Positions 56,801 to 64,000 of a DNA stretch of 64,000 nt are shown here, piece by piece. Source of the DNA: Oscheius tipulae. Taxonomy: Eukaryota > Nematoda > Chromadorea > Rhabditida > Rhabditidae. The DNA is taken from positions 8,680,001 through 8,744,000 of the forward strand of contig JASJZH010000003.1 of NCBI GenBank assembly GCA_037178975.1, given 5' to 3'. The position numbers and the translations under genes were made by a program. The notes under the pieces were generated by a model. That model was not told the origin of the DNA, did no database searches, and saw only the letters and a program-made list of their open reading frames with translations. Position 1 is the stretch's first letter. Each line of letters opens with the position of its first letter.

Positions 56801-59284
56801 CCCTCTTCGACGAGCCTCTCTTCTACGCTTCGCTGCTCTTTTACTCCTGTACTCTGTCTTTATGCTCCCAGTGCTTATTTCTGTCAGTTTTCTTTCCCCA
56901 TGTGTACTTCCTGCTAGTTACTCGTGACCATTTTTGTCTCTGTACCGATCTCGTGAGTAATTCCTTGCCTGTCTCTCTGTCAGTAACTGTCTCTTAACCC
57001 CGTTACTAGCTCTGATAATAGAGTCAGTGACAGAGAGCCAAACAGTAACTATATCAATCTCTTCGCTTGATCATCCATCAGCACATTTGCATTAAGTCAC
57101 TATTTCCAGTAGCCGACGTCTGTCTCTATTGGTTCATCCTCATACCCTCATGACTAACTTTTAGCTGTCTGTATCTGTCACTCTCATCCTCACAGCGTCA
57201 GTACACAGTCAGCTTGGCTCACCCTCATTCTGTTCCAATGTTACATGTGTTCTGTCTTTGTGATTGTTCCATTGCCAATTAGAAATTTAGTTTCAGCCTC
57301 TCTGGAGGCTCTGAAATCCCTATTCCACCATTGGATCTGCCGGTTCATTGTCATTTTATAACTATTTCTGTCACTGTCTTACTCTGTTGTCTGAATCCCC
57401 TAAGGATGTCTCTATCTCTGAACCCTCACTTACTCCAGAATCGCCATCTCTATCGCTCCATCACTCCTCGAATTGTGCTTTCTGTCCACACTATAGATTG
57501 CCGCTCCGGAGCTTCTAGAATTTTCTATTCACAGCAAAATGTCCAACCAACGAATCTTCAACGACCAGGAAATGGTAGCTACCAGTTAGCGGGAAGTCCG
57601 AACAGCGATAGTGGGTCTCGTCAATAGTGCAGTCGATCTAAAGAGTCAGTACGGGTGGATCACTGTTTTGCAACCTTGCCAGTTCAAAATTGCCTCGTGA
57701 TTAAGTAACGAACTGGAATAAGAAGGAGGTCAGGACACTTCCTAAGCCGCTTTTGCACCAGCTCCCCCTTATTAACAAAAGTTCTTATTAGTGTAGCGTG
57801 AGCCAATTAACACTCTCCCTCTGTCTCTCTAGCTCTGATTCAAAAAGTGAAAACATCTCGTAGGAAGTGAGCAAGAGCTAGCTTCTTCTTTTGAATTATT
57901 CCCATGAGTACGGCCCTAAGCTAATTGTTTTAATCGCTCGACTCTTTCACTCTCACCCGCACTGCCACGGCGACTCTCTGTCTCTGTTGACGTAAATTTT
58001 GTTTTTTTTTGACGCCATCCTTCCTATTTTATTGCTTTCTGCTCCCTCAGCAGAGAAGCCCCACTCTACTTATAATCTCACCCACATTCTCGTTGTCCAC
58101 CGTCACTCTGGCTTCTCTCCTCAGCCTATCCTGCAACTTCTTCAGCTCTTGCTCCAATCTCAGGCCGAAAGACTTCTCCTCGCCTGAAATATCTCCCTTC
58201 CAATTAATCTCTCCTCCGGAAATTCTTCGCCTTCCCAGGATTAGAGTCCCCCACCACGTAACGAGATATCCTATATTGACTTACCGGTCAGGGCTCGTTG
58301 TACCAGACTCGTTTGGATGAAATGTTCTTGGGGTAGGCTGCCCGGTGCAGCTGACTCATCCCAATCCCAGCCCTGAAAGTTACAGTGTCTCTCTTTCTCT
58401 CTTTCCCTCTGTCCCCCTGTTTCTTTGTCTCTCTGTTCTCTTTCTCTCTCTCTCTCTCTCACTGGTTCAGTAAAAACACTGAACCGGTTCTCATGGTTTT
58501 CCCTATTTCTTAGCCTCACCCCTGTACCTAAAAATACCTTATCTCCTGGCGGCAAGTGAGCTGGCGCACTCGGCCCCTCGACCTTGTTGAGCTTGGCCAT
58601 ATGTGGGCAGTGACATCTGGAATAGACTCATAGTACAACTTTAATTTTCCTGGGGTTCGGGAGTCCCCCGTATCGGAAACGGCGAGTTATGACTGACACC
58701 GAGCCAACGGCTTTTTCGGGCCGGGAAGTTAGGAGCAGGAATTGAGGGTGGACTGAGATCAAGAAATGAGTCAGAAGGCATCTACTCTTATTAAAGTGCT
58801 AAGGTAGCCCGAAGTTCTTTTGACCCCGAAAACAGAACCAAAATGCAAGGCTGAGGGGAATTGCATTAATAGAATGCTGCAAGGATTCTGGCTATTACTA
58901 CCGATTTCCGAAAACGTTCGTTTTCGCGGTCTTTAACTCCCCCTGCCCCAAGGTGAGAAATTGCCAGATTTACAAGAGCCTAGTCTTCCAAAGGGACGAC
59001 AGCCAGCCTTGTCCGACAAAAACTTGAGATCCGGTCGGCAAACCCTTACAGCATAGCTCAGCCGGTTACAAAGTTTTCTGGGACTTAGGGTACCCGGGTT
59101 CAAACCCCGGACAGAAAATTATGTATTTTCACCGAGAAAATGGCTTTTGAGAAAGGGTCTCAAAGTGAGAAGATTTTTAAGAACATTAGCGTTAAAAGAG
59201 ACAATAACCAGACTTCTTCTTGAGAGTTCTGAAAACTAACCTGACTGCCGGGAGCAAGAAAATGAGGAACAGAAAAACCATCAT
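53883..59284 (-). CDS. ER thioredoxin-like protein (TXNDC16-like), C-terminal HEEL
   Basis: Sixteen exons, minus strand: 59284-59241, 58616-58538, 58372-58285, 58183-58086, 57637-57583, 56625-56472, 56434-56316, 56211-56055, 56013-55883, 55809-55707, 55665-55545, 55296-55192, 55104-54956, 54920-54778, 54132-54017 and 53975-53883; 584 aa, phases consistent. Residues 1-15 (MMVFLFLIFLLPAV) are a signal peptide. Thioredoxin-fold-like strands recur (FEEALKKHSKLAVLFW, TDLPYFLVVAQ, RPILLLEG, VEPMAILF), but I see no CxxC redox pair in them. The chain ends HHEEL, a KDEL-like ER retrieval signal. It is probably a redox-inactive ER luminal folding protein such as TXNDC16/ERp90; that family choice is tentative. 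The donor chosen in exon 4 (AAT|gtgggt) is the one that keeps phase. Introns contain GACAGAGA repeats. Confidence 0.7.
54203..54230 (+). repeat. GGCCAGGTTTGTGATnCCTG repeat fragment
   Basis: AGCTGGCCAGGTTTGTGATC then CCTG matches 23036-23062 and 2615-2634. It lies in an intron of the thioredoxin-like gene. Confidence 0.6.
55330..55512. repeat. CTCTGTCTC low-complexity intron filler
   Basis: About 180 bp of imperfect (CTGTCTCT)n forms most of the intron 55297-55544 of the thioredoxin-like gene. Confidence 0.75.
59047..59120 (+). repeat. tRNA-derived SINE head
   Basis: A-box GCATAGCTCAGCCGGTTACA and B-box CCGGGTTCAAACCCCGG are at tRNA spacing. It lies in the first intron of the thioredoxin-like gene, antisense to it. 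Confidence 0.7.
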
Positions 59285-59330
59285 GGCAATCGATTCCCGA
59301 AGATGGCCTTCGCTCGGGCGCGCGGGGGCC

Positions 59331-60682
59331 TCAAGGACTGACTGACCTGACTGACTCTCTGACCGGGACCCAGTTATTTCGGGGCAAGGTGACAAATTTC
59401 CCCCGTGACGCAGATGTTTTTGGAAATGTCAAGGGGATCTGTACTCTCATAGTATTATTCCAGAGAACGTTCGGAGCCGCCCACATCTTTTTGCAGAGGG
59501 ACAAAGAGACAGGGCTTTCGTGATGTCGTAATTGGAAAAACAACAAAAGTTTGTAGTTTAAGAACAACAAGAAGGTGTAGGGATCAGTTCCTGGTGCAAC
59601 AGTTATCCTATCTATCTCCAAAGAATCTATCTTATAATACCTTGCCGCTACCAGGGAAAGATCATGCCCGAGCTCAAATACTTGAATTTTTGGTTTTGTA
59701 ACTGGTCCAAAAACTTTGAAATTTCTGTTTTGGAGACACAGTACGGCTTCATCAACAACCAACCCCCTTTCCTGTTATGTTTTCGAGGCCTGATAAATCT
59801 CAGAGAGACAAAAAAGACAGAGATACAGGGAGACAGAGAGACCAAGGATCCGTGCTCAGCTAATTCTTTTGCACTCTCTCATTCCAAGAGATCTGACCCA
59901 TATATGATTCCTCCATATATCCTCCTCCTCTCCAATGCGTTCTCCCCCTCCCGATTGTTCTTTCTTCACGTCATCTGGGGTGGGATCTTTACCTTTCAGC
60001 TTAAAGGCCTCTGTACTCATTCCCAATATCCCCTCGTCGTAATAATGGCTCAAGGATTCTCTAGAACGGGCTCTGAAACGACGTCAGTCGACTTGTACAT
60101 GCAAATTGCTTTGGCTTAGATACCTTTCGCAACTTTTAGTCATTTGACCACTTCTCTCTGTCTCTCAATCTCTCTGGCCCTATATCTGTATGTCTCTCTG
60201 ACTCTCTCTTTCCTTTTTTATTCTCTATCTCTCTATCTCTCTATCTCAAGTCTTCCAGTCTTTCTATCTCCGTATGTCTCTGTGTCTCTCTATCGCACTG
60301 TCTCTCTGTGTCTCTCTGTCTCTCCCGCATGCAAATTGCTCCCCCGTATTTCCTCGACACACAACTTCTCGCAACTTTTACTCTAACGTTATTGATACGA
60401 CTGGTTTCTTCTCCGGGAAACTTATCTCTCTTTAAATCTCTCAGGCTCATTACATTTTTGCAGGCGACAGATGCGGGAGGCCTATGTGCTTCTTCTTCTC
60501 TTTCTCTGTCTAGGCTGCGTGCACAGTTTCGGCATCTTCTCCAGGCCAAATCCCTTCACAGCGCATGTTCGGCCGCCGCCCAAGAAACAAGGAGCATTGA
60601 AACTTTGTCCACCCGGTGGGTCACACAGTTCACGACATGGAAAAGATTGAAGCAACCTCAAGCTATTTGCTACTTGTTCGTT
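59331..60682 (-). CDS. Unrecognised gene with a cysteine-rich first exon
   Basis: Minus-strand exons join in phase: up to 60682-60525, then 60072-59993, 59798-59760 and 59713-59331 (stop VSP plus TGA). The first visible exon has five cysteines (PCRELCDPPGGQ, APCFLGGGRTCAVKG, MPKLC). The next encodes SLSHYYDEGILGMSTEAFKL, and the last a hydrophobic and basic segment (VFGPVTKPKIQVFELGHDLS, WAAPNVLWNNTMRVQIPLT). The true 5' end is not found; the open frame starts after a TAA at 60685-60683 and an upstream exon is likely. About 220 aa are visible. It ends 47 bp before the thioredoxin-like start on the same strand. The two could be an operon pair or one longer gene. I recognise no domain. Confidence 0.4.
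60140..60335. repeat. CTCTGTCTC/CTCTATCTC low-complexity tract
   Basis: About 195 bp of imperfect CTCTCTGTCT and CTCTATCT units lie between coding exons of the unrecognised gene. Confidence 0.75.
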
Positions 60683-61569
60683 TTACTAAACCTGGCTCCG
60701 GGACTGTAGCCCTGCTGCCAAAAAAAATAATGTGTCTTGTCCGTTCTGTTTCTATTAACTGGATGTTTTGAGATAATGGGGGTCTCGCTTCATTTGACTG
60801 GGCTTCCACGCCCGAATGTTGCTTCAAAATCCTGTCCATCTTAAATTTTCTGGTCATGTTCGATCTCATTTTGAAGCTCTTTTAACGAAAAATACGATTA
60901 GGTACCTTACCTAGACTCATTCCTTCAGAAAAATCTAGACTTTGACTGCGTCGCGCTTTGCTGCGGAACTTGTGTGCCCGAGTTGCCTGGTGAAACTGCT
61001 GTTATTAGAGCAGCTATGTGATTTTTCGGCCATGTAATGTTCTACAAAATTGTAGCTTTTGATCTACTAAGCTAGTTTGCTCATAACTAATCGGTACCAT
61101 ACCATTTTTGAAAAAAATTGGATCTGGAGAGGGTTTGAGTCGGAGGTTACAATTTTGGAGCGGTCAAATAACTTTGCAGGCGCACAACCGATCTAGGGCA
61201 AGAAAATTTTAAAATAGCAAACCGATAGCAGTACCTTACAGTATGTTCAGGAGGCTCATCATTTCTCGACGCCTTCAACCTCATTTGTCCGATGCGAAAG
61301 AAACGCTCAACCGAGAACCAGCCTCTCTCCAGACAGAGACGAAGCGCGAATATGGAGGAGACGATGGAACAGTGCTGCTCCCAAGGCTGCGACTTTCGAG
61401 ACATTTTGCCCTTGTGTACCAGTTTCTGGTAGGACCTGAGCAACAAGCCAACGCCTAATGTACACTCGCTCTCTCGCCCCTCTATACTTCGTGGTCCCCG
61501 CCTCCCATTTTGATAGAATAAACTCGTTGTTGACAACAACAGGCTTCCTTGGAATAAACAAGCAGAGTA
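60683..61569. other. Intergenic with repeat arms
   Basis: No gene is supported. It holds the repeat CTCATTTTGAAGCTCTTTTA (60861-60908) and a TTCTACAAAATTGTAG hairpin motif (61031-61065). Confidence 0.5.
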
Positions 61570-64000
61570 TCATGAGCGATCACAACAGACGGAGAAGGTC
61601 TGTCCCGGAGCCATTCGACAGTATCTGGAAGAGTTCAGTGGTCTCTGCCTCTCATTCTCTTCGTCTCTCAGTCTCTCTGTCCCTCAGTTTCTGTCTTTCT
61701 GTCTCTTTGTCTCTCTGATCTCTGTCTCGCACCTGTAAGTTGGCGAGGACGAAGAACAGAACGTGTCCGAGGTACATACAGCTGGAAAACCACTGGGATA
61801 CGTGTAGTAGTTCCCTTGACAGGTAGACGTACTGGATCCGCCAGCCTGACAGCACACATACTGTCCAGAACTGCTGTTGTACTCGCAAATACTGTTAGAC
61901 GGACAGGTAGTCATCAAGCAGTTGACCGGCTGATTGTTCTGGTACAGAACTGTGTACTGTGGGTTGGCACAGGTCAGGGCTAAAACGGTATTCGGACTGC
62001 TTTCGGTATACACTGACTGGCTGATCCTGGCTTGCAGCAGACGTACTGAGAGTACCTGGAATTGTACTTGCAGTATGAGGACGAGGGGCAGGCTGAGATG
62101 AGACAATTGATCAGTTGATTGTTCTGGTACTGGGGTGTCTCACCGGCAGAACACAAATCCCCATTTGAACCTGAAAGAACCGAGTGACAGTGAAAGTGAC
62201 AGTGAACTTACTAGATCCTCTACAGATTCCGTCTCCATAGTCCTGAGCTGGAGCCTGACAGGCACAGATGGAATTTTGACAGGTGCCGCTAAAAGTATGA
62301 TGTTTTTCGGACGAATTCTGGACTTACTTTCCCTGACATTGTTGAGAGAACATGCACGACTGTCTCAGCTTAAAATTACTTCTGTCAAATATCATGGGAA
62401 ACTTACAGGAACAGTGTTGTAGCACTGATTTCCAATCAGAACCTGATTAGTACTACAGGGTCCTGTCTCTGTCGAGCTTCTGCAGACTCCATTGATCGAG
62501 GTTGTTCCACTCATACATTGACAGAAGGAGGAGCTGCAGGTACCGTAGCCCAGGCATTGGGCACTGACTTGACAGGCCTGGTTCAAGGCGACCAGACTGC
62601 GACAACTGTTCGAGACCAGTCTGGAATGGAGAGAGACCGTCTCTCTATCTCTGTTTCTCTGTCTCTTTGTCTCTGTCTCTATCTGTCTCTCTCTGTCACT
62701 CGGTCTCTGTCTCGACTCACACTTGACCAGAAGGGCACTGAACATTAGAGAAGGAGCATCCACTTCCATTGTAGGTCATCCCATTGGAACAGATACAGGT
62801 TCCAGAACAGATCGAGTTGGCTAAAGTTGCATCCCCTCAAGATTTGCGTCAAAGTTCTTACCGACAGTACACTGAGCCTGATTCTGGCACTGCATACCGA
62901 TTCCTACAGTATCCAAGCACTGATTGTTGATCAGGATCTGGTACGACTTGCAGCTGCCGCCTCCGCTGTTCAAGCATTGGTTGTTTTGAAGAGTCGTTCC
63001 AGAAGGACAGGAACAGTAGCCGTTGTTGCACTGGGAGCTGGAATAAAAGAGTTTTTGGACAGAGAGACAGAGAAACAGATAGACAAAGAGACTTACTTTC
63101 CAAGACACTGCTGAGTATAAGTACATCCGTAGTTGTTTGGATTGTATGTCGGATAGCATTGACCATTGATGCTCACCTAAATCCCCCTGTTCATTAAACT
63201 TTTCCTAGGGAAGTACCTGTCCATTCTGACAGCCACCGTTATTGACACAGACGCTTCCTTGTTGAGTTGTTCCCGAAGGACAGAGACATTGTCCATTGAA
63301 GCATTGAGCATTTCCAGCACAAGTTTGGAATGTACCGCAACCGAAGCTTCCAATTGGAAGGCCATTGCTGGTTCCAGAGGAGCAGTAGCATTGCTGCCCG
63401 TTGGCTCCATTGATGCAGGTTCTTAAAAAAGCAAATTGATGTTTTTTGATGATTTTTAGTTTTGTGATATTCCGTAAAGTTGTAGAGCAGATCATAAACT
63501 ACTACTTTCTAAAACATGTGAGGTCACAAAAATCACTTCTTAGGGTCTAACAGAGAGGTTTGGCGAAAAATGCGCTGCGCTAACAAAACGGACAGGGGGA
63601 GTCCCCCGGATGTCGTAGGCTTTTTGCTTTTTTCCTTGAAAACCTTTCTTTTATTCTCTTCTCATAGTTTTAAGGGGGTTTTGAGGGTCAAGGACTCATT
63701 TTCAAAGCTTTTGACGTTCTACAAAGTTGTAACTCTTTTCCCGCTCTACAAATTTGCAGACTCTACATGCCAAGACTCAAAAATCCAGTCTTGATCCATA
63801 AAACTCACGGCTGAGCATTGTTACTGCATCTGCACTGTCCATTCATGCAACTTGTTCCTCCCAGACACTGCTGGTTGACCTGACAGCCTCCATTATAGGT
63901 CGTATAGCTCAAGCACTGTCCATTGACCATGACCATGGTCTGACTGCAGCTGTCCGTCTTAAACGGCAGACAGTATCCAAAGAGAGCGAAGGCTCCATTG
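61570..64000 (-). CDS. EB-module / lustrin-type cysteine-rich secreted protein (5' end outside window)
   Basis: Eleven minus-strand exons join in phase: 64000-63809 (partial), 63421-63217, 63176-63097, 63037-62862, 62820-62721, 62620-62407, 62368-62328, 62288-62212, 62170-62012, 61979-61733 and 61624-61570; about 480 aa visible. It is built of repeated cysteine modules. One type is EB-like (QCNNGYCSCPSGTTLQNNQC, QCLGYGTCSSSFCQCMSGTT, AQCFNGQCLCPSGTTQQG). The other is near the C-terminus and lustrin-like (LINCLISACPSSSYCKYN then YVCC; VNCLMTTCPSNSICEYN then YVCC). The chain ends VCCDRS. Proteins of this kind in nematodes are secreted and linked to cuticle or surface; the role here is unknown. 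Module borders follow exon borders. One intron (61980-62011) would be only 32 nt. The signal peptide would lie beyond 64000. Confidence 0.88.

Noticed and set aside
1-64000. CRISPR arrays, bacterial operons or prophage
   Set aside because: There are no regularly spaced identical repeats; pervasive spliceosomal introns show eukaryotic nuclear DNA.

Overview
This window is a stretch of nuclear genome from an animal, most probably a nematode. The evidence is GT-AG introns with a T-rich TTTCAG/TTTTAG acceptor, a modal intron of about 41-43 nt, acceptor-like AG sites just upstream of most start codons (as expected for spliced-leader trans-splicing), an EB/lustrin-type cysteine-rich secreted protein, an F-box protein, and a protein set typical of worms. 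I cannot name the species. Exon models were built by hand: phases were kept consistent across each junction and the product was compared with remembered family motifs. No alignment was run.

Left part (1-25.3 kb, + strand): the 3' end of an unknown gene (1-135), an F-box protein (226-1582), replication protein A large subunit RPA1 (3724-9420, 13 exons), the NEDD8 E1 subunit UBA3 (10726-13852, 11 exons), about 8 kb rich in repeats with a small glycine-zipper ORF, a frameshifted coding relic and an unrecognised basic multi-exon gene (18481-20725), then a DEK_C/SWIB chromatin protein (22216-25309).

Middle (25.6-47.4 kb): a DLGAP/HURP-type (GKAP) protein (25635-31957, +), a Gemin8 orthologue of the SMN complex (32744-33844, +), mitochondrial ATP synthase epsilon (34302-34732, -), kinesin-1 heavy chain (36063-40555, -), the tRNA Um44 methyltransferase TRMT44 (42295-45439, -) and a tandem-RRM protein (45554-47366, -).

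Right part (47.9-64 kb): the Bre1/RNF20 H2B ubiquitin ligase (47951-53224, +), divergently transcribed from the RRM gene; an ER-type thioredoxin-like protein with a signal peptide and a C-terminal HEEL (53883-59284, -); an unrecognised gene with a cysteine-rich first exon (59331-60682, -); and the 3' part of an EB/lustrin gene running off the right edge (61570-64000, -).

The genes are mostly single-copy housekeeping genes and do not form one pathway, although RPA1, UBA3, Bre1, the SWIB protein and the HURP-like protein all touch DNA replication, chromatin or mitosis. The most unusual content is between and inside the genes: more than 20 degenerate tRNA-derived SINE copies, mainly intronic and resembling tRNA-Arg(ACG); short Helitron-like elements; at least six further foldback or dispersed repeat families; and many introns of only 32-46 nt.
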